Shown here: positions 9,397-18,274 of the stretch, piece by piece
How positions within the stretch are numbered: the stretch's first letter is position 1
Layout: each line of letters starts with the position of its first letter
Source of the DNA: Winogradskyella psychrotolerans RS-3
GTDB lineage: Bacteria > Bacteroidota > Bacteroidia > Flavobacteriales > Flavobacteriaceae
Direction of reading: 5' to 3'
DNA: 64,000 nt
Assembly (NCBI RefSeq): GCF_000427335.1
Contig: NZ_ATMR01000176.1
Location: 62,001 to 126,000, forward strand
Position numbers and translations under genes: made by a program
The notes under the pieces: model-generated
What the model saw: the letters and a program-made list of their open reading frames with translations, nothing else
Told to the model about the DNA's origin: nothing
The model's database searches: none

Positions 9397-10821
9397 ATGG
9401 AGTGTATTTCAGTTTTCGACATGCTAAAAATTGGTGTAGGACCTTCAAGTTCTCACACTTTAGGACCTTGGAGAGCAGCCGAACGTTGGGTAAAAGAATT
9501 AAAAGATAAAAAGCGTTTTGATAAGGTCGAAAAAATTACTGTAGATCTCTACGGTTCTTTATCTTTAACAGGAAAAGGACATGCTACCGATTTCGCCGTC
9601 GTATTAGGCTTAACAGGCGCGGATCCTGAACGTATGCCAATTGAAGACATCAACACAATTATTGATGAGGTTAAAACTACCAATGTTCTAATGTTAAATA
9701 ATGAAAGAGCGATTCCTTTCGACTTTAAAACCAATATCGTTTTTAACCGAAAATCGCTACCATTTCATTCCAACGGAATGATTTTTACAGCACTAATCAA
9801 CGGTAGAAATTATAAGTACACCTACTACTCTATTGGTGGCGGTTTTGTGGTGCAAGAAGAACGGAAAGTCTCTAAAGCAAACAAGATAATATTCTACTGT
9901 ACTTTTCCTTATCCTGTTGCTTATGGAACAGAATTACTGAAATTTTGCGAGCAATTACAGCTACCAATTTCTGGTGTGGTTCTAGAAAATGAAAAATCGA
10001 TACGCGATGAAGCCTCTATTGATTTTGAATTAAAACGTATTTGGAATACCATGTTAGAATGTATGTACACAGGCTGTCACACTGAGGGTAATTTACCTGG
10101 AGGTCTTAATGTAAGACGACGTGCTTTTGATATGCATAAAAATATCATAGGTGATAATACTTATGAAAACCCACAAGAATGGCTAGAAACTATTAGAAAA
10201 ACTGAAGTTAAATTCCGTCAGATTTTAAAATGGGTGAGTTGTTTTGCTTTGGCTGTCAATGAAGTTAATGCGTCTTTGGGTCGTGTGGTTACTGCTCCAA
10301 CAAACGGAAGTGCAGGCGTTATTCCATCTGTATTAATGTATTATTTAGTGATTGAAAATCATGAAGCGGATTTTGAACATATTAAAAAGTTCCTTTTAGT
10401 CGCAAGTGAAATAGGAAGCATATTTAAAAAGAATGCCACTATTAGTGCTGCAATGGGAGGTTGCCAAGCCGAAATTGGAGTGTCCTCAGCCATGGCTGCA
10501 GGCGCATTAACAGAACTATTAGGCGGAACACCTGAACAAGTTTTAGTTGCTGCAGAAATTGCGATGGAACATCACTTAGGTTTAACTTGTGATCCTATTG
10601 GCGGTTTAGTTCAAATACCCTGTATAGAACGTAATTCTATGGGAGCGATAAAAGCTATTAATGCTGCAGAGTTAGCTTTAGATACAGATCCTAAAAATGT
10701 AAAAGTCCCTCTTGATAAAGTGGTACAAACGATGTGGGAAACTGCAAAAGATATGAGTTCTAAATATAAAGAAACCTCTGAAGGTGGTTTGGCCGTTGGA
10801 GTTCATTTAACGGATTGTTAA
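9397..10821 (+). CDS. sdaA: L-serine ammonia-lyase (iron-sulfur serine dehydratase)
   Basis: Converts L-serine to pyruvate and ammonia in the cytoplasm. This is the single-chain form: the beta domain (about 1-150, with the substrate-loop motif [10 protein letters not shown] at 15-24) is followed by the catalytic alpha domain (about 180-474). The three [4Fe-4S] ligands are Cys356, Cys398 and Cys409, with the 42 and 11 residue spacing known from the Legionella enzyme. The last residue is Cys474, matching the C-terminal cysteine that occupies the active site as fourth ligand in the resting form. The length of 474 is typical. An SH3-domain protein follows after 4 bases. Confidence 0.96.
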   Translation: MECISVFDMLKIGVGPSSSHTLGPWRAAERWVKELKDKKRFDKVEKITVDLYGSLSLTGKGHATDFAVVLGLTGADPERMPIEDINTIIDEVKTTNVLMLNNERAIPFDFKTNIVFNRKSLPFHSNGMIFTALINGRNYKYTYYSIGGGFVVQEERKVSKANKIIFYCTFPYPVAYGTELLKFCEQLQLPISGVVLENEKSIRDEASIDFELKRIWNTMLECMYTGCHTEGNLPGGLNVRRRAFDMHKNIIGDNTYENPQEWLETIRKTEVKFRQILKWVSCFALAVNEVNASLGRVVTAPTNGSAGVIPSVLMYYLVIENHEADFEHIKKFLLVASEIGSIFKKNATISAAMGGCQAEIGVSSAMAAGALTELLGGTPEQVLVAAEIAMEHHLGLTCDPIGGLVQIPCIERNSMGAIKAINAAELALDTDPKNVKVPLDKVVQTMWETAKDMSSKYKETSEGGLAVGVHLTDC

Positions 10822-10825
10822 CCTA

Positions 10826-12001
10826 ATGAATTTAAAAATACTTTTTATATGTCTTTTTGTTTCAACTGTGATTCAAGCTCAAAATCACAAATATTTAAAC
10901 GCTGATACACGCCTTTACAATGAAACTGACGAAAACGAAGGTTTCAAAGGATATTTTAAAGTCAATGCCCAGGTTGAAGTACTTTCTGCACAAATAACTG
11001 ATTGGACTTTTGTAAGAGCCGATAATGATACTAAAGGTTATGTACAATCAAAATATCTTTCCGACAAGCCCATTTCAAGTCAAAATACAGTAGAAGACAA
11101 TGATAATCCCATTTTAAATGGTGATAAGTATTACGGTGGACATCATTTATTTGTAACTGTAGCCTCTTTAAGGGCAAGAGGAAAACCAAGTTTGTCTGGT
11201 GAAATTAAAACCATCTTAACCATGGGTGAAGCTGTGCCAGTAAAATATATACCGATTGAAAAAGATGCATGGGTAAATATATCTAACAGCAGATATATTC
11301 AAAGAAAATATCTTAATGAGCGTCCAGATTATGATGCTTTAGCATTGACTTACGCCAATATAGAAAAACATAATTTTGATGAACGCTTAAAGATTGCTGA
11401 ACGTTTAGTAGAGTTAGCTTGGAATAGCGGCTACGCCTATCTAAAATCCGCTTATCTTGTTTTACTCGATGTCGCTAAGGAGACTCATAATACAGCATTG
11501 ATTAAATCTACACAAATGTACTTGACTTTAGCTGACGGTTTAGAACATCCATTACCTCCTGAAATTGTCACCGAATTTATAAAAAACGCCAATTTTAAAA
11601 TAAAAGGCGTACAAATTAACAAGCTAATGGTTGACTTAAATACTGTTATTGACACTTACGGTCAACCTTTAAAAATAGAAAATATAAGTGATGAATGTGG
11701 AGTTAATTATAGCAATACATTTTACAATTATAAAAACATGACGTTATCTGTTAATCTTGAAGAAAACTTAGGCGAAATTGTCGAAATCATCTTAGATGAA
11801 AACAGCGCTTTTATAATGAATGAAAATTCTATTTTAGATCATACTATGACTGAAACTCGATTTATAGAATTATATTCTAAGTATATACACACTGACATAC
11901 AAAATCTTCATACGTATGCTATTTCAAATGGTTACGGCGACTATAGTGTAGCTTTTAAAAATGGTAAAATCTATAGCGTTGCTATTTTTAATCTTTGCTA
12001 A
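10826..12001 (+). CDS. Exported protein with two SH3-like domains
   Basis: 391 residues with a signal peptide (about 1-19, cleavage after IQAQ). Two bacterial SH3-type beta-barrel modules follow, about 25-82 (ending GYVQSKYLS) and 105-165 (ending IQRKYLNERP). The rest is a mixed helical and beta region that I do not recognise. SH3b domains usually bind peptidoglycan peptides or other surface ligands, so a periplasmic role is likely. The gene begins 4 bases after the serine dehydratase stop and is probably co-transcribed, but nothing links the two functions. No catalytic domain such as NlpC/P60 is present. Confidence 0.75.
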   Translation: MNLKILFICLFVSTVIQAQNHKYLNADTRLYNETDENEGFKGYFKVNAQVEVLSAQITDWTFVRADNDTKGYVQSKYLSDKPISSQNTVEDNDNPILNGDKYYGGHHLFVTVASLRARGKPSLSGEIKTILTMGEAVPVKYIPIEKDAWVNISNSRYIQRKYLNERPDYDALALTYANIEKHNFDERLKIAERLVELAWNSGYAYLKSAYLVLLDVAKETHNTALIKSTQMYLTLADGLEHPLPPEIVTEFIKNANFKIKGVQINKLMVDLNTVIDTYGQPLKIENISDECGVNYSNTFYNYKNMTLSVNLEENLGEIVEIILDENSAFIMNENSILDHTMTETRFIELYSKYIHTDIQNLHTYAISNGYGDYSVAFKNGKIYSVAIFNLC

Positions 12002-12148
12002 TTATTACTGTTGTCACATTTCCTGATGTTCACCAAGTAAATAATTTTTATATCGTCTTCAACTTTCAATAACTGAAAAGAATAGCTTCAAAATGATTTA
12101 TTTTCTCAAGGTACTCATACTAAAAAAGTGTACAAGTGCTTACCATGT

Positions 12149-12156
12149 TATGTTTG
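12149..12156 (+). promoter_or_regulatory. Possible -7 promoter element of panB
   Basis: TATGTTTG fits TAnnTTTG but lies about 93 bases before the ATG and has no clear -33 partner. The rest of the 247-base gap before panB shows no terminator or other structure. Confidence 0.3.
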
Positions 12157-12248
12157 TGACAAATTATGATTATGATATTATTTATAGCTTCAATTAATCA
12201 AAAGCTTAACAAATCTCATTATTTTTACCAACAACTAATATAAATACA

Positions 12249-13067
12249 ATGTCAGTAGCTAAAAAAGAATATAAAAGGATCACAGTAAAGACTTTAGTCG
12301 ATATGAAGTCGAAAGGAGAAAAGATATCAATGCTTACAGCCTATGATTACACCATGGCTAAAATCGTTGACGGTGCTGGTATTGATGTTATTTTAGTTGG
12401 TGATTCTGCTAGTAATGTTATGGCAGGACATGAAACAACGCTACCAATAACGTTAGATCAAATGATTTATCATGCCTCTTCTGTTGTTAGGGCTATTGAA
12501 CGCGCTTTAGTTGTTGTTGATTTACCTTTTGGAAGTTACCAAAGTGATCCAAAAGAAGCTTTACGTTCTGCTATTAGAATAATGAAAGAATCTGGAGGCC
12601 ATGCGGTAAAAATGGAAGGCGGTAAAGAAGTAAAAGAATCTATAAAGCGTATTCTAAATGCTGGAATTCCGGTAATGGGACATTTAGGCTTAACACCTCA
12701 ATCCATATATAAATTTGGAACTTACACCGTAAGAGCGAAAGAAGACCAAGAGGCACAGCAATTAAAAGAAGATGCTTTAATGCTAGAAAAAGCAGGTTGT
12801 TTTGGAATTGTATTAGAGAAAATACCTGCTGCATTGGCAAAAGAAGTTGCCGAAAGTGTATCCATTCCTGTCATTGGCATTGGTGCTGGTGCTGGTGTTG
12901 ACGGTCAGGTTTTAGTATTACACGATATGCTTGGTATGACACACGAATTTAATCCGCGATTTTTACGTCGTTATATGAATCTTTATGAAGAAATGACTAA
13001 TGCTATAGGTCAATATGTTGCAGATGTAAAGTCTGAGGATTTCCCGAATGATGAGGAACAATACTAG
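12249..13067 (+). CDS. panB: 3-methyl-2-oxobutanoate hydroxymethyltransferase
   Basis: First committed step of pantothenate (coenzyme A) synthesis: transfers a hydroxymethyl group from methylene-tetrahydrofolate to 2-oxoisovalerate, giving ketopantoate. Length 272 matches the family. Motifs are the metal-binding [12 protein letters not shown] (about 49-60), the DLPFGSYQ strand with a metal-ligand Asp (91-98), the substrate Lys in HAVKMEGG (118-125), GHLGLTPQS (144-152) and GIGAG near the C-terminus. The stop codon TAG is part of the first copy of a heptanucleotide tandem repeat. panC and panD are not nearby. Confidence 0.97.
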   Translation: MSVAKKEYKRITVKTLVDMKSKGEKISMLTAYDYTMAKIVDGAGIDVILVGDSASNVMAGHETTLPITLDQMIYHASSVVRAIERALVVVDLPFGSYQSDPKEALRSAIRIMKESGGHAVKMEGGKEVKESIKRILNAGIPVMGHLGLTPQSIYKFGTYTVRAKEDQEAQQLKEDALMLEKAGCFGIVLEKIPAALAKEVAESVSIPVIGIGAGAGVDGQVLVLHDMLGMTHEFNPRFLRRYMNLYEEMTNAIGQYVADVKSEDFPNDEEQY

Positions 13068-13128
13068 TAAGCAGTAAGCAGTAAGCAGTAAGCAGTAAGC
13101 AGTAAGCAGTAAGCAGTAAGCAGTAAGC
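13066..13128 (+). repeat. Tandem heptanucleotide repeat (AGTAAGC)9
   Basis: Nine perfect copies of AGTAAGC, 63 bases, beginning inside the panB stop codon. Because 7 is not a multiple of 3, the array puts a TAA stop into every plus-strand frame, while the minus strand stays open. Confidence 0.98.
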
Positions 13129-13150
13129 AAAATTAATTTTCCGTGAATTC

Positions 13151-13861
13151 GTGAGTCATAATTCTAACAAAATCCTTTCCAACAAAAACAACCTACAGGT
13201 TATCCACGAAGACAATCATATCATCATTGTTAACAAGCGTGCTGGTGATATTGTACAAGGTGATAAAACAGGTGATAAACCATTGAGCGAAGTGGTTAAA
13301 TCACATTTAAAAGATAAATACAATAAGGATGGCAATGTTTACTTAGGAGTCGTTCACAGATTAGACAGACCTACCACTGGCATTGTAATGTTTGCAAAAA
13401 CTAGTAAAGCATTACCTCGACTTAATAAATTGTTCGCAGAAAAAACAGCTAAAAAAACATATTGGGCTTTGGTGAAGAATCAACCACCTAAAACGAATGA
13501 CACCTTAATTCATTGGTTAAAGAAGAATCCAAAAAACAATAAATCAACGGCGTATATTAAAGAAATTGAAGGTAGTAAAAAAGCTATTTTACATTATAAA
13601 ATAATCCAAAAACTCGATAATTTCTTTTTATTGGAAATTGATTTAGAAACCGGACGACATCACCAAATTCGTGTGCAATTGGCTTCAATTGGTTGCCCTA
13701 TAAAAGGGGATTTAAAATACGGCTTTGATCGCAGTAACAAAGATGCTAGTATTAGTTTACATGCTAGAACCTTAACATTTATGCATCCTGTAAAAAAAGA
13801 AAAAGTTTTCGTCACTGCACCTTTGCCCAATGATCCTCTTTGGGATGCTTGCAACACTTAA
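13151..13861 (+). CDS. RluA-family RNA pseudouridine synthase
   Basis: Isomerises uridine to pseudouridine in rRNA or tRNA. 236 residues with the catalytic motif HRLDRPTTG at 69-77 (Asp72 the nucleophile), a downstream KTYWALV strand (107-113) and the GRHHQIRVQLA motif (about 168-178). There is no N-terminal S4 domain, so it is the short type, closer to TruC or RluA than to RluC/RluD; the target nucleotide cannot be assigned. The frame opens with GTG, as no ATG lies upstream of the conserved core. Its stop codon overlaps the stop of the convergent histidine kinase gene by two bases. Confidence 0.88.
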   Translation: MSHNSNKILSNKNNLQVIHEDNHIIIVNKRAGDIVQGDKTGDKPLSEVVKSHLKDKYNKDGNVYLGVVHRLDRPTTGIVMFAKTSKALPRLNKLFAEKTAKKTYWALVKNQPPKTNDTLIHWLKKNPKNNKSTAYIKEIEGSKKAILHYKIIQKLDNFFLLEIDLETGRHHQIRVQLASIGCPIKGDLKYGFDRSNKDASISLHARTLTFMHPVKKEKVFVTAPLPNDPLWDACNT

Positions 13862-14664
13862 ATTTCTCTATATGGATATTTCAAATTAAGGATGGTACCT
13901 TGTTTTAGTTGAGATTCTAATTGAAATTTAGCATTCAACAACTCAGCTCTTTTTTCCATATTAATAAGTCCTGAACCCTTCTCAGCATTCTCAATATCAA
14001 AACCACTTCCATTATCTTCTACTTTAATATTCAGAAATTGTGATTCATAATTTAATGACACTACTATGGTTTCAGCCTGCGCGTATTTTAAGGTATTTGA
14101 AAAAAATTCTTGAAGTATTCTAAATAAAATAATTTCATCTTTTTTGTTTTCAAAATCAACTTTCTCGCCTGTAATTGATAAACGTGTTGCTATCAGTCCT
14201 GATTTATTCAAGCGTGCCACCTCATTTTTAACCGTAGCATCAAAACCTAGATTAAAAATAACGTCACTATTCAGAGACTTAGATAAGGCTCTAACTTCCT
14301 CTAAAGAATCTTTTAAAGCACTTGCAGCATTCTCTACCTTGGATTTCGCTTCGTCTTTAACGACACTTGCAGCAGCATTCATTTGCATTGTTGCCAAAAC
14401 CAACATTTGTCCGACATTATCATGCAGTTCTCTACCCAAATGTTTTAAGGTTTCTTCTTGTATTTCTTGTTGCGTTTTAACCAGTTCTTCTTCAAACTGC
14501 TGTTTTTGTTTCACTTTGTCTATAAGAAGTTGGTTTTTTCGTTTTTGAAACACCACAAAGAAAATAAAAACAACTGCAGATATTACAACTAATACACTAA
14601 TCATATAAACCAACAGATAGCGTTCTGCATCTGAAGTTACTATTTGGTTTCTGGCTCGCAACAT
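13858..14664 (-). CDS. Membrane-anchored sensor histidine kinase (HisKA_3 type)
   Basis: 268 residues: one transmembrane helix (about 17-39), a coiled segment, then the dimerisation and phosphoacceptor region with GRELHDNVGQM (His81) and the HATPase domain with N-box FFSNTLKYA (187-195) and G-box DNGSGF (217-222). The HDxxxQ form of the H-box places it in the NarL/LytS-like HisKA_3 group, whose partners are usually LuxR-type regulators. There is no sensor domain of its own, and no response regulator lies nearby. The start overlaps the end of the 7-TM gene upstream by 25 bases, so the two are coupled, and that protein may supply the sensing part. Confidence 0.88.
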   Translation of the reverse strand: MLRARNQIVTSDAERYLLVYMISVLVVISAVVFIFFVVFQKRKNQLLIDKVKQKQQFEEELVKTQQEIQEETLKHLGRELHDNVGQMLVLATMQMNAAASVVKDEAKSKVENAASALKDSLEEVRALSKSLNSDVIFNLGFDATVKNEVARLNKSGLIATRLSITGEKVDFENKKDEIILFRILQEFFSNTLKYAQAETIVVSLNYESQFLNIKVEDNGSGFDIENAEKGSGLINMEKRAELLNAKFQLESQLKQGTILNLKYPYREI

Positions 14665-15344
14665 ATTAAGGCTATAGTAAGGGTTAGGTAAAAAATAACA
14701 TTAACAGATAAATAAATTTGATATTTTAAAATGATATAACTCCAATCTGCCGTTGAAAAATATATTTCATAAAACACCATTGGACCTAATAGTAAAATCC
14801 AAAATAAAAATGCGGCATTTATATAAAAGTAAATAGATTTATAAAAGTAAATAATCTTATCACTTTGAAGTATTTCTACTAAATACACACACACGCATAC
14901 AAAAATAGCCCATAGACTTAAAGTCATTAAAAAAGGATCTAACATTAAAAATACCTTTTCAAAATTTATAACACTGTAGATAATAAACAAACTGGTGTAA
15001 CTATAAAAAGCATATTTCACAGTTTTTTTATAAATTTTCTTTTTTACTATGTTGTAATTTATAAATGAAGTAAAAGCGACAATACCAAAAAACCAAAATA
15101 TGGTAAACCACCAATAATTATTTTTAATGAGTGTACCTTCAATTAAATAATATAAATCCATATCGTATAGATACTCTGGATAACTCCCTAGTAAATCGAC
15201 GAAAAAAGCATAAATCAAAAAAAAGATTAAATATTTAGCTACTGTTAATTTGAATTTTTTATAAAACAAAACACCCGTCAAGGCGGCTAAAAACTCTATT
15301 GAATGTGTAATTATGGAATAGTTTTCCTTTAGAAACTCATGCAT
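14640..15344 (-). CDS. Seven-transmembrane protein, probable sensor partner of the kinase
   Basis: 234 residues with seven hydrophobic segments (about 9-27, 35-55, 77-97, 111-130, 139-159, 171-192, 202-229) and very short loops. No catalytic or binding motif is recognised. The gene overlaps the histidine kinase start by 25 bases and follows the anchored protein upstream by 10 bases, so all three are one operon. The layout suggests a membrane receptor module that feeds the kinase, but this is inference from gene order. Confidence 0.72.
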   Translation of the reverse strand: MHEFLKENYSIITHSIEFLAALTGVLFYKKFKLTVAKYLIFFLIYAFFVDLLGSYPEYLYDMDLYYLIEGTLIKNNYWWFTIFWFFGIVAFTSFINYNIVKKKIYKKTVKYAFYSYTSLFIIYSVINFEKVFLMLDPFLMTLSLWAIFVCVCVYLVEILQSDKIIYFYKSIYFYINAAFLFWILLLGPMVFYEIYFSTADWSYIILKYQIYLSVNVIFYLTLTIALICCEPETK

Positions 15345-15354
15345 TTATTCCTAC

Positions 15355-15867
15355 CTATTGAGGATAATTAGCTCCGGGTGGTCTTCCATTTTTACCCATG
15401 TCCAATCCATCAGAATCTGGTAAATCAACAGCTCCCTTTTGCACAGAGACGAAACTCCCTTCTGAAGTATTCTCGTGACCTGTAGGCACAAAAAATAACG
15501 TGGTTAAGCCTTTTCCTTTAACTGTATCCGGATGAGCACCTAGGTACAAACGTAAACCGTCTAAGGTATAGCCATTGTCATTAGCTTGTTGTTTTGCATG
15601 AGCTAAATAATTTTCAATATCTTCTAAATTATACCAAGACGATCTGTTGTCTCCCGTTTCAGCCCCTTTAAATAACGAATCGTTAATAATCCTATAGCGC
15701 TCATTATAAGCTTGATCTAAAGTCTTAATTTCATCTGGCGAAATGACACCTACTGGTGGCTTAATTGTTGGTGGGTGTGTTGACATATCCTGGTTTTTCT
15801 TAGAATAAAAATACATGGCTAATACTCCCAGTAAAACACCTAGGATAAGTAATCCGAAATTTTTCAT
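15355..15867 (-). CDS. N-terminally anchored exported protein of unknown function
   Basis: 170 residues. A single hydrophobic helix (about 4-22) serves as signal anchor, followed by a polar extracytoplasmic domain with a central part (about 50-140) containing YNLEDIENYLAHAK and GLRLYLGAHP, and a Gly/Pro/Asp-rich tail. No family is recognised. It is the first gene of a three-gene operon with the 7-TM protein and the histidine kinase, so it may be a ligand-binding or output component of that pathway. Confidence 0.7.
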   Translation of the reverse strand: MKNFGLLILGVLLGVLAMYFYSKKNQDMSTHPPTIKPPVGVISPDEIKTLDQAYNERYRIINDSLFKGAETGDNRSSWYNLEDIENYLAHAKQQANDNGYTLDGLRLYLGAHPDTVKGKGLTTLFFVPTGHENTSEGSFVSVQKGAVDLPDSDGLDMGKNGRPPGANYPQ

Positions 15868-15952
15868 AATAAATGGTTGGTTAATTAATTATGACCGTAA
15901 ATTATTGATTTTATTTAACATATAAAATTTAATCAATCGTTTTCGTAAGTCA

Positions 15953-16801
15953 TTAATATTTTAATCTGATTTTCAAATGATTACCAGTGGTCTTTTGACT
16001 TAGAATATTTATTGATTTTTCAGTTAATTGTAGTACTCTAGGATAACCGCCTGTGGTTTGGCAATCGCGCATTAAAACAATGAGTTGACCTGACGGAGTA
16101 AGCTGCACAGTTCCCGGTAAGACTGGAGAGGTTAATATAGATTTTAAATCATTCTGAATTAAAGGTTGAAGCTGATAAGCCATACGATTGTTATATTTTG
16201 AAACTTCAAACGTGGTATTTAAAAGTAAATCCCTCTGGTCTTTAGAGAGTTTATTAAATTCCGGACCTTTCATAACACGCAAAGTATCCTCATCCAAATA
16301 GGACGCATCAAACTTTAACTTTGCATTTTTAGGAAGTATTAATTTTGAAGATTTCATTGTGTCTAAACAGTCATCCTTCTGGATTCGGAAATCATCCGTA
16401 ATTCCTTTCAGCATACTTCTACTTCCTAAAACCATATCGGTTAAAAAGCCACCTTTTACTGCCATATAAGCTCTAAATCCTGTTTCTAAACGCCCAAAAG
16501 CAAGTGTGTCACCCTTATGCACAATAATAGATTTAAACATCGCAATCGCTTCACTATTTAACTTCGGACTCATATCAGCACCAGTAATAGCAATTGTAGT
16601 AGGTTCTAGAAATAACAAATCAGCTCCAGTCATCGTCATTTCCAAAACCGCAGCCGCTTTATCATTTCCAACAAGCTTATTTGCAAATTGACTAGAATAT
16701 GAATCCATAGCACCAGATACAGGTACACCGAAACTGCGATGGCCTAATCTCCCTTGATCTTGAATCATGGAATAGAATCCTGGTTTTATTACCTTAATCA
16801 T
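15953..16801 (-). CDS. pxpC: 5-oxoprolinase subunit C (biotin-dependent carboxyltransferase fold, KipA-like)
   Basis: Part of the ATP-dependent PxpABC 5-oxoprolinase, which hydrolyses 5-oxoproline (pyroglutamate) to glutamate in the cytoplasm. 282 residues, somewhat shorter than the usual 300-330. The N-terminus shows the family pattern GFYSMIQDQGRLGHRSFGVP (8-27), with PVSGAMDSYS next to it, then TAIAITGADM-like sequence (about 69-76), GSRSMLKG and a C-terminal TTGGYPRVLQL segment. The start overlaps the end of pxpB by 8 bases, so the two are translationally coupled. Confidence 0.92.
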   Translation of the reverse strand: MIKVIKPGFYSMIQDQGRLGHRSFGVPVSGAMDSYSSQFANKLVGNDKAAAVLEMTMTGADLLFLEPTTIAITGADMSPKLNSEAIAMFKSIIVHKGDTLAFGRLETGFRAYMAVKGGFLTDMVLGSRSMLKGITDDFRIQKDDCLDTMKSSKLILPKNAKLKFDASYLDEDTLRVMKGPEFNKLSKDQRDLLLNTTFEVSKYNNRMAYQLQPLIQNDLKSILTSPVLPGTVQLTPSGQLIVLMRDCQTTGGYPRVLQLTEKSINILSQKTTGNHLKIRLKY

Positions 16802-17417
16802 TTAATAATAACGTTTTGAAATCAAACTTTGGATTATTGATTTCGGACTTCATTTTTTGATGTTCTAATTTTGAAATTGGATGAAATTTCACACTATCAC
16901 CTGCCTTAATAAAACATGGTGGATTGTGTTTAGGATTGAATAATTCGATGGGTGAATTTCCAATAATATGCCAACCCCCAGGACTGTCTTGTGGATAGAT
17001 TCCGGTTTGTTTTCCACCGATACCAACGGACCCTTTTTTTATGTTGAGGTTTGGAGTTGTTTTCCTATCCAAATGTAACTCCGGAACGAGTCCTCCTAAG
17101 TATAAAAACCCAGGTAAAAATCCAATAAAAAAAACAGTATAAATAGTATTAAAATGCATCGTAATAATATCCTCTTTTGATCGATCTATCTCTTCAGAAT
17201 AACTATCTAAATCCATAGCGAATTCATCCTCATAACAAACAGGAATCCTAAAGATTTTGGATTCTGTTTGTTTCGTGTTTTTCTGACTTGAGTATAGTTC
17301 TTCTAAGTCTAAAAACACATCATTGACATAATCAATATCTTTACTGTAAATAATTAAAATTGAGCTATATGAAGAAATCACATAAACTGATTGTTTAACA
17401 TATTTAATTTCTATCAT
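16794..17417 (-). CDS. pxpB: 5-oxoprolinase subunit B, main part (KipI-like), frameshifted from its N-terminus
   Basis: 207 residues covering most of the cyclophilin-like KipI/PxpB domain: GFLPGFLYLGG (about 118-128), the Ser/Gly-rich SVGIGGKQTGIYP (about 144-156) and SPGGWHIIG (158-166) are characteristic. The usual N-terminal strand is missing here but is encoded directly upstream in another frame (17414-17524), and the ATG used here sits inside the reading frame of the complete protein. Joined, the two give about 243 residues, the expected family length. It acts with PxpA and PxpC in the 5-oxoprolinase complex. Confidence 0.88.
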   Translation of the reverse strand: MIEIKYVKQSVYVISSYSSILIIYSKDIDYVNDVFLDLEELYSSQKNTKQTESKIFRIPVCYEDEFAMDLDSYSEEIDRSKEDIITMHFNTIYTVFFIGFLPGFLYLGGLVPELHLDRKTTPNLNIKKGSVGIGGKQTGIYPQDSPGGWHIIGNSPIELFNPKHNPPCFIKAGDSVKFHPISKLEHQKMKSEINNPKFDFKTLLLND

Positions 17418-17524
17418 TTCTTTAAAAAAAGAAGATCTTCAAGTATATTTTCATCAATAACCGCCGGCCATTCCACCAAAATAGAATACTCATTATATTG
17501 CGAATACTGAAGCTGAAAACTCAT
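17414..17524 (-). CDS. pxpB: 5-oxoprolinase subunit B, N-terminal fragment (36 residues)
   Basis: A short frame encoding MSFQLQYSQYNEYSILVEWP and 16 more residues, ending LLFLKK. It fits the N-terminal strand-helix of PxpB and starts 5 bases after the pxpA stop, where pxpB should start. It ends in TGA overlapping the ATG of the main part (ATGA). The junction holds a run of seven T in the coding strand (complement of 17424-17430). Adding one base, or slipping -1 at U-UUU-UUA, joins both frames without loss. It may be an assembly indel, a mutation or programmed frameshifting. Confidence 0.75.
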   Translation of the reverse strand: MSFQLQYSQYNEYSILVEWPAVIDENILEDLLFLKK

Positions 17525-17529
17525 AATTA

Positions 17530-18273
17530 TTATTGAATTTTAATATTATTTTTCACCAAGTTATCGGACAAATATTTCAAAATTTCAAGCGCATTTCCAG
17601 TATCTCCATGCACACAAACTGTCGCTACTTTTATAGGCACTTCTACTCCATTTACGGACGTCACTTTTTGATGTTTTACCATGCTCAGAACATGGCTCAA
17701 AACAGCTTCTTTTTCATGTAAAATGGCATTACTATTTACCCTAGAAACTAGAGATAAATCACCGTTGTAATTTCGATCTGCAAAGGCTTCAAACTTCACT
17801 GTAATATTTTCACTTTTTGCCACTTCAGCTAATACTGAATTAAAAGGAGCATATAATTTAATTGGAGACGAAAGGCTCTTTATGACTTCAATAATAACTC
17901 GTGCTGTTTTTTCATCTTTAGCAGCCAAATTATATAATGCGCCATGAGGTTTTACATGATACAAATAAGCACCTTCATCATGCAAAACCGTCTGCAAAGT
18001 ACTCAACTGATGCCTTAAGCTCACATACAAATCTGACGCAGAGAGCTGCATAATTTCTCTTCCAAAATTCAACGTATCAGGAAATGAAGGATGTGCTCCA
18101 ATTTTCACATTATACTTTTTTGCCAGCCTAACGACTGCTTTCATGCTTTCTAAATCACCCGCATGTCCACCACAAGCTATATTACACGAGGACAATAAAG
18201 GCATTAAATCCAATTCATTACCGATGCCCTCACCAACATCTGCGTTAATATCTACACTAAATACCTCTTCCAT
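17530..18273 (-). CDS. pxpA: 5-oxoprolinase subunit A (LamB/YcsF family)
   Basis: 247-residue TIM-barrel-like subunit of the PxpABC 5-oxoprolinase. The family signature VDINADVGEG sits at 7-16, followed by CNIACGGHAGD (30-40), KIGAHPSFPD (57-66) and HVKPHGALYN (about 106-115), the conserved Asp/His residues typical of YcsF proteins. It starts one base after the NRAMP-like gene and is followed 5 bases later by pxpB, so transporter and enzyme subunits form one tight operon. Confidence 0.95.
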   Translation of the reverse strand: MEEVFSVDINADVGEGIGNELDLMPLLSSCNIACGGHAGDLESMKAVVRLAKKYNVKIGAHPSFPDTLNFGREIMQLSASDLYVSLRHQLSTLQTVLHDEGAYLYHVKPHGALYNLAAKDEKTARVIIEVIKSLSSPIKLYAPFNSVLAEVAKSENITVKFEAFADRNYNGDLSLVSRVNSNAILHEKEAVLSHVLSMVKHQKVTSVNGVEVPIKVATVCVHGDTGNALEILKYLSDNLVKNNIKIQ

Positions 18274-18274
18274 T

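Noticed and set aside
13066-13128. CRISPR array
   Set aside because: The unit is 7 bases with no spacers, and no cas gene is in the window. It is a simple tandem repeat.
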